Assembly (NCBI GenBank): GCA_014799665.1
Contig: JAAVHP010000027.1
Location: 33,587 to 97,586, forward strand
Direction: 5' to 3'
From: Clostridiales bacterium
GTDB taxonomy: Bacteria > Bacillota > Clostridia > Christensenellales > Pumilibacteraceae
Length of the DNA: 64,000 nt
The notes beneath the pieces were generated by a model, which was not told where the DNA came from, did not search any database, and saw nothing but the letters and a program-made list of their open reading frames with translations. Below are positions 56,093 through 63,995 of this stretch, in pieces. Both the position numbers and the translations under genes were made by a program. Numbering within the stretch: the stretch's first letter is position 1; every line of letters begins with the position of its first letter.

Positions 56093-56671
56093 CTACTCTA
56101 TCTCGAAGCCGCAAACGACCGTTTGGCTGAGGGTTATGAGCTCGGGTGAAACGTCGTCGCCGCCGAAGCGCGCGGCTTTGAACATGACGGGGGAAGCGTG
56201 TTCGCCGTCCGCATACTCGGTCTTTACGAGCGCGCCAAGCTTTACGCCCGCGGCAGATGCTATCACTTCCGCGTCCTCTCTTGCCGCTTTTACCGCCTCG
56301 GCGAGAAGCTCGGCCTTATCGTTGCCCGCGTACTCGAACGACACGCGCCAATCGCTGTCGAGCTTACCGAGCTCGTCGGTCGTTTTATTGACCGCTTCGC
56401 CCTCGCGCGGCAGAACTATCCAAAGCGTGCGCGACGCGCGGTAGCCTTTTACCTTAGCGCCGTCGTATACCGCGCCCACGGTTATGCCGCCGCCGCGAAT
56501 GTTTACGCCGCCCGTATACAATGCGGTTTTAGCCTTGTCGCATTTTTCGTTAGCGATCTTCACCGCTTGCGCGTAGCTGCCCGCTTCGCCGCGCGCAGTC
56601 ACCGTTATTCGTACTTTGTTGGGTTCGACCTGTTTGGTCGCCGTTTTCGTTACAGTAATGATTTTTTCCAT
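56093..56671 (-). CDS. SIMPL (DUF541) domain protein
   Basis: 192 residues. The repeated beta-alpha-beta SIMPL fold is seen in EPNKVRITVTARGEAGSYAQAVKIANEKCDKAKTAL and the second half AELLAEAVKAAREDAEVIASAAGVKLGALVKTEY. Unlike most family members (BP26, YggE) there is no signal peptide, so this one is cytoplasmic. Function unknown. AAGGAG precedes the ATG. It is a single gene; the 100 bp upstream is AT-rich CGTAATTCGTAATT repeats. Confidence 0.85.
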   Translation of the reverse strand: MEKIITVTKTATKQVEPNKVRITVTARGEAGSYAQAVKIANEKCDKAKTALYTGGVNIRGGGITVGAVYDGAKVKGYRASRTLWIVLPREGEAVNKTTDELGKLDSDWRVSFEYAGNDKAELLAEAVKAAREDAEVIASAAGVKLGALVKTEYADGEHASPVMFKAARFGGDDVSPELITLSQTVVCGFEIE

Positions 56672-56772
56672 AATAAACTCCTTAAAAAATTCGTAATTCG
56701 TAATTCGTAATTATTGAGCGCTTCGCGCTGACTTAATAATATATCCTTTAATTACGCATTACGCATTCCTAA

Positions 56773-58053
56773 TTACGCATTAATTCTTAGCCCTTTCGGG
56801 TATTTGTTTTTAAGCGCGAGTTCGCCGTTGCCCGACGGGGCGCACTTTACGAGCCCGAGCGCATAGCCTTTATACGTAGCGATAAGATTGCCGCGCGGCG
56901 CGGTCATATATATTTCCTTACCCGATATATACTCCGCCGCGTGTTCGCCGAGCTCGACCGTACCGAACAATGCCGCTTGTTCTCTGCTAAGCGCGTGAGT
57001 GAGCGCGTGCGACGGTTCGTTGCCGTCGAATACGGGCGTGCCCGCGCGGATAACGTTGAGCCCTTTCGTGTCGGGTACGCAGAGCGGAAGTATCACCCTC
57101 CCGCCTATATCGTTGACTTCCAAGCTAAGGCCGCCGAGCTTAACTTTATTTTTCTTGCTGCGCATAAGCGGTTTATCGCAGTCCGCCGCTTCGCTCGTTT
57201 TTTGCAAAACGCAATAGAAATGCCCTTCGCCGTCGAAGCTCATGGGATACACCCGCCGCGCTTCCTTTACGTCTATTCCGCGCTCGCTGCCCGCTTTAAG
57301 CTCTATATCCACGGGACTCATGCCCAGTGCCTGCAAGTAAAGTATATTGTCCTCGTTCTCCTCGCGCGCGAACGTGCAAGTGCTGTATAGCATATACCCG
57401 CCCTCCCGCAAAAGATGCACCGCGTCGGCAAGTATTGTGCGCTGGCGCGCCGCGCAGCCGTTAACTATATCGCGCGTGAACGGAACTTCCTCGTACCGCA
57501 TCATGCCGCCGCCGCTGCACGGCGCGTCGACTATAAGCGAATCGAAATACCCGTCGAACCCTGCCGCGCGAAAATCCTTCGCCGTGTTGCAGGTGACGAC
57601 CGCATTGCTTACGCCCAGCCGCTCGATATTCTCGACGAGCGCGTGCGTGCGCTTGTAGTCGGGGTCGTTGCAAAAAATAATATCCGACTTATTAAACGCA
57701 GCCGCTTGCGTGCTCTTGCCGCCCGGCGCGGCGCACAGGTCGAGCACCCTTCTTCCTATATAATTCTCGAACGCCGCGACCGCCGCCGACGCGCTCGGCT
57801 CTTGCATATAATAAAGCCCCGCATGATAGAACGGATCTAGCGACGGCTTGATATCCGTATAGAACGCCGCACTGCACAACGGATTGCTTTTAAGCTCGCC
57901 GAACGCCGAAAGGAATTCCGCGATACCCGTTTTAAGCGTGTTCACTCGCAAGCCCTTGTGTCGCGGCTTACTCTCGTACGCTTGGATAAACTCATCGTAC
58001 CGCGCGCCCAAAAGCTCTTTCATGTATTCGAAAAAATACGCGTTATCGGTCAT
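56773..58053 (-). CDS. rsmF: RsmB/RsmF-type 16S rRNA (cytosine-C5) methyltransferase
   Basis: 426 residues. The NOL1/NOP2/Sun core has LDLCAAPGGKSTQAA (SAM motif I, near 105-119), DAPCSGGG with one catalytic Cys (motif IV) and MLYSTCTFAREENE with the nucleophile Cys (motif VI). The C-terminal 130 residues match the RsmF/YebU extension with its PUA-like tail (KNKYPKGLRINA). It overlaps truA by 11 nt, so the two RNA-modification genes are coupled. Confidence 0.92.
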   Translation of the reverse strand: MTDNAYFFEYMKELLGARYDEFIQAYESKPRHKGLRVNTLKTGIAEFLSAFGELKSNPLCSAAFYTDIKPSLDPFYHAGLYYMQEPSASAAVAAFENYIGRRVLDLCAAPGGKSTQAAAFNKSDIIFCNDPDYKRTHALVENIERLGVSNAVVTCNTAKDFRAAGFDGYFDSLIVDAPCSGGGMMRYEEVPFTRDIVNGCAARQRTILADAVHLLREGGYMLYSTCTFAREENEDNILYLQALGMSPVDIELKAGSERGIDVKEARRVYPMSFDGEGHFYCVLQKTSEAADCDKPLMRSKKNKVKLGGLSLEVNDIGGRVILPLCVPDTKGLNVIRAGTPVFDGNEPSHALTHALSREQAALFGTVELGEHAAEYISGKEIYMTAPRGNLIATYKGYALGLVKCAPSGNGELALKNKYPKGLRINA

Positions 58054-58783
58054 CGCTTACACCGTAATCCACATTGTGTAAATATAAACCATAGGCAGGG
58101 GCTAATTCTTTAGCGAAGCTTCTGTCTTTTTTATTAATAAGCTCGGCAATATCGACTTGCTCGCCGCGCCCCGCTTTTAATAGCTGCGCTACGATTATTC
58201 GAACCATGTTATACAGAAACCCGTTTGCGGTTATGAAGAACTTGATAAACGCGCCGTCCTTTTCGAACCTCGCGTCGTAAACCGTGCGCGTGAACGTTTT
58301 AGCGCCGCCGCCAGACGCCATGAACGTGGAAAAGTCGTGCGTGCCGATAAGCCTACCCGCCTGCTCTTTCATGCGCGCCAAATCGGGCTCTGTCGGCAGC
58401 CGCAACGCGCGGTCGCTCAACACTGGCTGTTCCGCGCCTATATATAATAGATACATATAGGTTTTTTGCTTGGCGGACTTGCGCGCGTCGAAGTCGCTCT
58501 CCGCGTACTCGGCGCTGCTCACTCTTACAGAGCGCGGCAGGTACGCATTGAGCCCGCCGACCACGCGAGGAAGCTCTAAAACCTTTTCGCAGTCGAAGTG
58601 CGCGATCTGCGCGAGCGCGTGCACGCCTGCGTCCGTTCTGCCCGAACCGACCACGCACACCTTTTCCCCGAACAGGCTAAACGCGGCGCGCTCCAACGCG
58701 TCTTGAATACTGTTTCCGTTCGGCTGGTGCTGCCAGCCGCAGAACTCCGTTCCGTCATAGCCTATCGTGATTTTGTAACGCAT
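58043..58783 (-). CDS. truA: tRNA pseudouridine synthase A
   Basis: 246 residues. GSGRTDAGVHALAQIAHF holds the catalytic Asp51; YKITIGYDGTEFCGWQHQPNGNSIQDALERA and the C-terminal FLYNMVRIIVAQLLKAGRG are conserved. It makes pseudouridine at positions 38-40 of the tRNA anticodon arm. In Firmicutes truA usually follows ecfT, as here, although this cluster lies 35 kb from rplQ. A family C repeat (C6) lies in the gap before it. Confidence 0.96.
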   Translation of the reverse strand: MRYKITIGYDGTEFCGWQHQPNGNSIQDALERAAFSLFGEKVCVVGSGRTDAGVHALAQIAHFDCEKVLELPRVVGGLNAYLPRSVRVSSAEYAESDFDARKSAKQKTYMYLLYIGAEQPVLSDRALRLPTEPDLARMKEQAGRLIGTHDFSTFMASGGGAKTFTRTVYDARFEKDGAFIKFFITANGFLYNMVRIIVAQLLKAGRGEQVDIAELINKKDRSFAKELAPAYGLYLHNVDYGVSDDR

Positions 58784-58790
58784 ATTTTTT

Positions 58791-58830
58791 CTTCCTTCTT
58801 TGAAAAGAAGGAAGCGAAGAAACTTTTACT
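58791..58830 (+). repeat. Family C hairpin-tail repeat, copy C6
   Basis: CTTCCTTCTT-TGAA-AAGAAGGAAG hairpin and a degenerate tail (CGAAGAAACTTTTACTT), between ecfT and truA, antisense to the operon. No terminator is associated. Confidence 0.75.
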
Positions 58831-58832
58831 TT

Positions 58833-59672
58833 TTATAATCCGATAATTGATATAAAGCCCCAGCCGAGCCAGTTATATTTAAGGAAAAGTATACAAACGG
58901 TGATCGCGCACCAGCCGAGCAAGGCTATAAAATCGCCGACGTGGCATTTGAGCTTTTTCATGCGCGTTCTGCCCTTTGCGCCGCGATAACAACGACTGTC
59001 CATTGCGTCGGCGAGGTCGTCCGCGCGCCTGAACGCCGATACGAACAACGGCACGAGCACGGGGATCATAGCCTTTATCTTCTTGAACGGGTTGCGCGAT
59101 TCGAACGCCGCGCCGCGCGCTTTCTGCGCGTTCATGATTTTGTCCGTTTCCTCGATGAGCGTGGGGATAAGCCGAAGTGCGATACTCATTATGAGCGCGA
59201 GCTCGTGCACGGGGAAATGCAATTTTTTGAGCGGCGATAACAGACTTTCCAGCCCGTCGCACAATTCGGTGGGCGTAGAGGTGAGCGTGAGCACCGTCGG
59301 CATGAGCACGAGCAATAGTAGCCGCCAACCGAGCTTAATCGCCGAGTAGATACCGCTCAGGTAGATATGGAATATCCCCCACTCGGCAAGCGGCGCGCTG
59401 TCCGCGTCGACGTAGAATATCATCATGAGCAGCGTTGTTATTATGAGAAGCGCGAGGATCATCTTCAAGCCTTTCAGCACTTTCAGGAACGGCACGCGCG
59501 ACATGATTATGGTTATGAGCACGAACAGGGTCATGAACCCGAACGAGAAAAAGCTCTCACAAAAGAACACCGTTACGAGATACAGCACGAGTATTACCAG
59601 CTTGAACCGCGGGTCGGCGCGGTGGACTATCGAGTTTGACGGGTAGTACTGCCCTATCGTTACGTCACGCAT
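58833..59672 (-). CDS. ecfT: ECF transporter transmembrane component EcfT
   Basis: 279 residues. N-terminal YYPSNSIVHRADPRFKLVI and five to six helices; the two ARG-type coupling motifs are NAQKARGAAFESRNP and ADAMDSRCYRGAKGRTRMKKL. EcfT links the two ATPases to exchangeable S-components such as RibU at 4.4 kb. It overlaps ecfA2 by 8 nt. Confidence 0.95.
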   Translation of the reverse strand: MRDVTIGQYYPSNSIVHRADPRFKLVILVLYLVTVFFCESFFSFGFMTLFVLITIIMSRVPFLKVLKGLKMILALLIITTLLMMIFYVDADSAPLAEWGIFHIYLSGIYSAIKLGWRLLLLVLMPTVLTLTSTPTELCDGLESLLSPLKKLHFPVHELALIMSIALRLIPTLIEETDKIMNAQKARGAAFESRNPFKKIKAMIPVLVPLFVSAFRRADDLADAMDSRCYRGAKGRTRMKKLKCHVGDFIALLGWCAITVCILFLKYNWLGWGFISIIGL

Positions 59673-60525
59673 GAGCCACCCCCGCTTTGTCGAGTATCGC
59701 CGACACGAGCTCGTCCTCGGTGATGACCGACTTATCTATATCTATGCCCTGCTCGTTAAGCTTAACGGCAAGCTCGGTCACGAGCGGAAGCTCCACTCCG
59801 CATTTTTCGAGTAGCTCCTGCGACCCGAACAGCTCGCGCGGCGTGAACACGCCCGTCACCCTACCGTGCGAAAGCACGGCTATCTTATTGCAGTAGGTAG
59901 CTATCTCGTCCATGTTATGCGAGATCATAACGACCGTCGGGCAGATCGATTGTATGCGCTTTACGAGCTCCATGATCTCGCGCTTGCCCACGGGATCGAG
60001 CCCCGCCGTCGGTTCGTCCAGTACGAGATACTGCGGGCGCATGGCGATAACGCCCGCGAGCGCGACTCTGCGCTTTTGCCCGCCCGACAGTTCGAACGGT
60101 GAACGCTCGGCTATTTGTTCGTAGTCGAGCCCGACGAGCTCGATAGCTTCCTTGGCGCGCGCGTACGCTTCGTCCTTGGACAGCCCGAGGTTCTTGGGAC
60201 CGAACGCCACGTCGCTGACGACCGTGTCGTCGAAAAGCTGATGCTCGGGGTACTGGAAAACCATGCCGACCTTGGCGCGCACCGCTTTTAAGTCGAGCTT
60301 CTTTTTGGACAGGTCGATACCGTCGACTATGACCGTGCCGCTCTTTTTCTGCACGCGGGTGAGCGCGTTGAAGTGCGACACGAGCGTCGACTTGCCCGCG
60401 CCCGTCGTGCCGATTATACCGAAGAAATCGCCCTGCTCTATCTCCAAGCTTATATCGTGCAACGCCTGCGTCATGAACGGCATTTTGGGACTGTATATAT
60501 ATGATAGGGACCGAACTGAAATCAT
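59665..60525 (-). CDS. ecfA2: ECF transporter ATPase EcfA2
   Basis: 286 residues. GTTGAGKST Walker A (36-44), LSGGQKRRV signature, YLVLDEPTAGLDP Walker B and MISHNMDE switch region. It is the second ATPase of the heterodimer in group II ECF transporters. It overlaps ecfA1 by 4 nt. Confidence 0.96.
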   Translation of the reverse strand: MISVRSLSYIYSPKMPFMTQALHDISLEIEQGDFFGIIGTTGAGKSTLVSHFNALTRVQKKSGTVIVDGIDLSKKKLDLKAVRAKVGMVFQYPEHQLFDDTVVSDVAFGPKNLGLSKDEAYARAKEAIELVGLDYEQIAERSPFELSGGQKRRVALAGVIAMRPQYLVLDEPTAGLDPVGKREIMELVKRIQSICPTVVMISHNMDEIATYCNKIAVLSHGRVTGVFTPRELFGSQELLEKCGVELPLVTELAVKLNEQGIDIDKSVITEDELVSAILDKAGVAHA

Positions 60526-61373
60526 TGCTCGCCCCCTTTCGCCTTTAATGCGGTTGCGACCGCGACGGAAAACTCGTCGGGCGATAACGGACAGCCGATA
60601 TCCAGCCCTTTATCTTTCAGTCTTTGCGCCACGCGCACGTATACGGGAAGATCGAGCCCCGCGCCCGTGAACACCTCGGGCGTAGCGAACAGCTCCCTGC
60701 CGCCGTCGCGAATGAGCTTGCCGTGTTCGAGTATGACTATTCGGTCTGCCGCCGCCGCTTCTTCCATGAAATGCGTTATCATGACGACCGCTACGTTCTC
60801 TTGCTTATTCAGCCGCTTGACGACTTCGAGCACTTCGCGCCGACCCTCGGGATCGAGCATACCCGTCGCCTCGTCGAGTATCATGAGTTCGGGCTTGATC
60901 GCCAGAACACCCGCGATCGCCACGCGCTGTTTTTGCCCGCCCGATAGGCGGAACGGTCCGCTCTTGGCGTGCTCGCGCATACCCACGCAGTCGAGCGCCC
61001 AGTCGACGCGCTCCTTGATCTCGGCGGGCGGCACGCCGAGGTTTTCGGGTCCGAACGCCACGTCGTCCTCGACAATCGTCGTGACCATTTGGTTATCGGG
61101 GTTTTGGAACACCACGCCGATCTTGCGGCGGATATCGTATAGGTTGGCTTTATCGGCGGTCGACAGCCCGTCGACCGTAACGTCGCCGCGGTCGGGAAGA
61201 ATGAGCCCGTTACTAAGCCTTGCAAGCGTCGATTTGCCCGAGCCGTTGCACCCGACGAGCGCAACGAACTCGCCGCGCTCGATAGACAGATCGATAGCGT
61301 TTAGAGCCTGTATATAGTCGTTATCCCCGCTCGGGTACGAATAATCGACGTTTTTGAATTGCAATAACGGCAT
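60522..61373 (-). CDS. ecfA1: ECF transporter ATPase EcfA1
   Basis: 283 residues. GCNGSGKST Walker A (40-48), LSGGQKQRV signature, LMILDEATGMLDP Walker B (the Glu follows Asp as usual), MITHFMEEA. First gene of the ecfA1-ecfA2-ecfT-truA-rsmF operon. The -10 box (TAAAAT) is exactly 6 nt before the ATG and no ribosome binding site is seen, so the mRNA is probably leaderless. Confidence 0.96.
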   Translation of the reverse strand: MPLLQFKNVDYSYPSGDNDYIQALNAIDLSIERGEFVALVGCNGSGKSTLARLSNGLILPDRGDVTVDGLSTADKANLYDIRRKIGVVFQNPDNQMVTTIVEDDVAFGPENLGVPPAEIKERVDWALDCVGMREHAKSGPFRLSGGQKQRVAIAGVLAIKPELMILDEATGMLDPEGRREVLEVVKRLNKQENVAVVMITHFMEEAAAADRIVILEHGKLIRDGGRELFATPEVFTGAGLDLPVYVRVAQRLKDKGLDIGCPLSPDEFSVAVATALKAKGGEQ

Positions 61374-61379
61374 GGCTGA

Positions 61380-61409
61380 ATTTTACCATGTTTTGCCATT
61401 CCATGTCAA
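61380..61409 (-). promoter_or_regulatory. Promoter of the ecf-truA-rsmF operon, predicted leaderless
   Basis: Minus strand TTGACA (61404-61409), 18 bp, TAAAAT (61380-61385), 6 nt, ATG at 61373. Confidence 0.78.
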
Positions 61410-61420
61410 ATAATTTTTTT

Positions 61421-61460
61421 CCTTCTTTCTTGTGAACGAGAAAGAAGAACGGCGTAAAGT
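61421..61460 (+). repeat. Family C repeat, degenerate copy C7
   Basis: CCTTCTTTCTTGTGAACGAG and the AAAGAAG arm are kept, the tail is altered (AACGGCGTAAAGT). It faces copy C8 across the terminator at 61482-61514. Confidence 0.65.
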
Positions 61461-61481
61461 GATAAATACCGCAACAAAAAT

Positions 61482-61514
61482 ACTCGGGTGTAACAAAAAG
61501 TCAACCACCCGAGT
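61482..61514 (-). terminator. Terminator of the glutamine synthetase gene
   Basis: ACTCGGGTG...CACCCGAGT stem; ATTTTTGTT follows on the minus strand. It begins 12 nt after the tail of family C copy C8. Confidence 0.82.
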
Positions 61515-61526
61515 AAACACACGAAA

Positions 61527-61564
61527 CTAAAAGTTTCTTGGTTACTTCTTTTCAAAGAAGTAAC
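61527..61564 (-). repeat. Family C hairpin-tail repeat, copy C8
   Basis: Minus strand: GTTACTTCTTTGAAAAGAAG, then TAACCAAGAAACTTTTAGT. It starts 3 nt after the glutamine synthetase stop codon. Confidence 0.8.
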
Positions 61565-61567
61565 TAA

Positions 61568-63655
61568 CTATACGTACAACAACAAATCGGAATAAGTCGG
61601 GAACGGCCAAAGGTTCTTAGGCATAAGCACTTCGAGCCCGTCGCAGAACCCGCGAAGCTCCTGCATGGTCGCGAGAACTTTGGAATAGCAAAGGTTCGCT
61701 TCGGTTTGGAGATCCTTTTCGGTCTTGACTTCCAGCTGCGCCTTGTACAGTCTTTGCTCGGTGTCGTACGCGGCGGTAACGAGCTTTGCGACCTTATCGA
61801 GCAAACTCTTTTGCGCAGTCGCTTCCACACCGAGCGCGTTAAGCTTAGCGATATTATCGGCGAGCTCGGTCGTGAACGCAACGGCGGCGGGCAGGATCTG
61901 CTTCTGCGTGATGTCGCACATGGTCAGCGCTTCGATATTAATGACCTTGCAATAGTTCTCTAAAAGTATGTCCTTGCGCGCGCGCACTTCCGCGCCCGTG
62001 TAGATTTTGAGCCGCGCGAACAGCTCGATATTCTCGGGCGTGTCGTAGTGCGAGAGCGCTTCGGGCGTGCTTTTGAGATTTAAAAGTCCTCGCTTTTTCG
62101 CCTCCTCTACCCACTCGGCGGCGTAGTTGTCGCCGTTGAACACTATGCGCCTGTGCGCGATATACTCGCGCTTGATAAGCGCCTTCGCCGCTTTTTCGAA
62201 CTCGGTTTTCTTGATCTTTTCGAGCTCGTCGGCGAACCCGTTAAGAACGTCGGCGACCGCAGCGTTGATCATGATGTTCGAGCACGCGATATTGATCGAG
62301 CTGCCGAGCGAGCGGAACTCGAACTTATTGCCCGTGAATGCGAACGGCGAAGTGCGGTTGCGGTCGGTCGTGTCCTCGTAGATAACTGGCACCGCCTCGA
62401 CGCCCGTCGACAGCTTTGCGCCTACGTGGTTGCTGTATTCCTTGCCCTGCGCGAGCGTTTCCAAGAGATCGGTTATCTCGTCGCCGAGGAACATGGAAAT
62501 GATCGCGGGCGGGGCTTCGTTCGCGCCCAAGCGGTGGTCGTTGCCCGCCGAAGCGACGGACAGGCGCAAAAGGTCCTGATGCTCGTCTACCGCTTTAATT
62601 ACGGCGGTCAGGAACACCATGAATTGCAGGTTGTTTTTAAGGTCCTTGCCGGGGTCGAGCAGGTTCTCGCCGTCCGACGTGGAAATCGACCAGTTGTTAT
62701 GCTTGCCCGAGCCGTTCACGCCCGCGAACGGTTTTTCGTGCAGCAAGCACACGAGATCGTGTTTCTTGGCGAGCTTGCGCATGACAGACATCGTCAGCTG
62801 GTTGTGGTCGGTCGCGATATTGACCGTCGAATAGATGGGCGCGAGCTCGTGCTGCGCGGGCGCGACCTCGTTGTGCCTGGTCTTTGCGAGGATACCAAGC
62901 TTCCACAGCTCGGCGTCGAGGTCCTCCATATATTCGAGCACGCGCGTTTTTATATGCCCGAAATAGTGGTCGTCGAGCTCCTGACCCTTGGGCGGCTTCG
63001 CGCCGAACAGCGTTCTGCCCGTGATTATTAAGTCGGGACGCTTTTTGTAGAGCTCGCGCGGAATAAGGAAGTATTCCTGTTCGGGACCGACCGACGGGAA
63101 CACGCGGTCGGGCGTTTTGCCGAAGAATTTGAGTACGCGGCGCGCCGCGGTGTTAAGACTGTCCATGGAGCGCAGGAGCGGCGTTTTCTTGTCGAGCACC
63201 TGACCGGAGTACGCCATGAACGCCGTCGGGATGTACAGCACGCTGTCCTTGACGAACGCATAGCTCGTCGGGTCCCACGCCGTGTACCCGCGCGCCTCGA
63301 AGGTCGAGCGCAAGCCGCCCGACGGGAAGCTCGACGCGTCTGGCTCGCCCTTGATGAGCTCTTTGCCCGAGAAGTTCATAATGACCTTGCCGCCCTCGGC
63401 AGGCTGAATAAAGCTGTCGTGCTTTTCGGCGGTGACGCCTGTCATGGGCTGGAACCAGTGCGTGTAGTGGGTCGCGCCCTTTTCTATCGCCCAGTCCTTC
63501 ATTGCGTTGGAAACGACGTCCGCCACCGCGGAAGATATGGGCTTGCCCGTTTTGATAGTGTCCTGCAACGCGCGGAACACGTCCTTGGGCAGTCGCTCGC
63601 GCATGACCTGCTCGTTGAACACCATCGATCCGAAAAGTTCGGGTACCTTAGTCAT
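61568..63655 (-). CDS. glnN: Glutamine synthetase type III
   Basis: 695 residues, the length of GSIII (GlnN) dodecamers rather than the 440-470 of type I. Diagnostic blocks are PELFGSMVFNEQVMRERLPKD at the start, THYTHWFQPMTGVTAEKHDSFI, FPSVGPEQEYFLI, HNEVAPAQHELAPIY, GVNGSGKHNNWSISTSDGENLLDPG and RTSPFAFTGNKFEFRSLGSS. It makes glutamine from glutamate, ammonia and ATP. GGAGG precedes the ATG. A terminator lies in its leader, so expression is probably controlled by attenuation. Confidence 0.97.
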   Translation of the reverse strand: MTKVPELFGSMVFNEQVMRERLPKDVFRALQDTIKTGKPISSAVADVVSNAMKDWAIEKGATHYTHWFQPMTGVTAEKHDSFIQPAEGGKVIMNFSGKELIKGEPDASSFPSGGLRSTFEARGYTAWDPTSYAFVKDSVLYIPTAFMAYSGQVLDKKTPLLRSMDSLNTAARRVLKFFGKTPDRVFPSVGPEQEYFLIPRELYKKRPDLIITGRTLFGAKPPKGQELDDHYFGHIKTRVLEYMEDLDAELWKLGILAKTRHNEVAPAQHELAPIYSTVNIATDHNQLTMSVMRKLAKKHDLVCLLHEKPFAGVNGSGKHNNWSISTSDGENLLDPGKDLKNNLQFMVFLTAVIKAVDEHQDLLRLSVASAGNDHRLGANEAPPAIISMFLGDEITDLLETLAQGKEYSNHVGAKLSTGVEAVPVIYEDTTDRNRTSPFAFTGNKFEFRSLGSSINIACSNIMINAAVADVLNGFADELEKIKKTEFEKAAKALIKREYIAHRRIVFNGDNYAAEWVEEAKKRGLLNLKSTPEALSHYDTPENIELFARLKIYTGAEVRARKDILLENYCKVINIEALTMCDITQKQILPAAVAFTTELADNIAKLNALGVEATAQKSLLDKVAKLVTAAYDTEQRLYKAQLEVKTEKDLQTEANLCYSKVLATMQELRGFCDGLEVLMPKNLWPFPTYSDLLLYV

Positions 63656-63766
63656 TTACATATCCTCCGTAATCGTTGAAATTGAACCCTGTTCACCGAA
63701 ACGCTCGGTTAAGTGTCGCGCTAAGATTGCCAAGATGGGCACGTAAACTTGACCGTGAGTTTCACC

Positions 63767-63798
63767 AAAAAACGCTGTTGGCGAAAAAGCCCACAGCG
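63767..63798 (-). terminator. Leader attenuator upstream of glutamine synthetase III
   Basis: CGCTGTgGGC pairs with GCCaACAGCG around a T-rich loop and is followed by TTTTTT on the minus strand, about 25-60 nt after the predicted transcription start and 110 nt before the gene. A smaller hairpin (ATTGC/GCAAT) precedes it. The position requires antitermination or read-through for expression. Confidence 0.82.
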
Positions 63799-63830
63799 CC
63801 ATTGCTCTTGCAATTATTAGGTTCACCGTT

Positions 63831-63860
63831 ATTATACGCGCACCGCCGAATAATTGTCAA
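63831..63860 (-). promoter_or_regulatory. Promoter of glutamine synthetase III
   Basis: Minus strand TTGACA (63855-63860), 18 bp, TATAAT (63831-63836). It gives a leader of about 170 nt containing the attenuator. Confidence 0.87.
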
Positions 63861-63870
63861 GTATTTTCCC

Positions 63871-63914
63871 CCTACTTCTTTTGAAAAAGAAGTAAGCAAG
63901 AAAACTTTACGTTG
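63871..63914 (+). repeat. Family C hairpin-tail repeat, copy C9
   Basis: CCTACTTCTTTTGAAAAAGA, then AGTAAGCAAGAAAACTTTACGTT, nearly identical to C5. It is followed by a weak GGGG/CCCC hairpin and the family D copy at 63951. Confidence 0.8.
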
Positions 63915-63950
63915 GGGGAATATGTTTTAAACGAGTAAACCCCTCTCTTT

Positions 63951-63995
63951 GTCATTTCGAGGGTGGCGAGAAATCTCTTGAAACGGCTTGACTGC
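63951..63995 (+). repeat. Family D repeat, copy D4
   Basis: TTTGTCATTTCGAGGGTGGC followed by GAGAAATCTCTTGAAACGG, matching D2 at 5290-5336 over most of its length. No gene is visible from 63656 to the end of the window beyond the glutamine synthetase leader and these repeats. Confidence 0.75.

Noticed and set aside
63760..63830. ANTAR-type tandem hairpins in the glutamine synthetase leader
   Set aside because: The first hairpin has at best a shifted CAAGAG loop and the second a T-rich loop, so the conserved A1/G4 hexaloop pair is not met.
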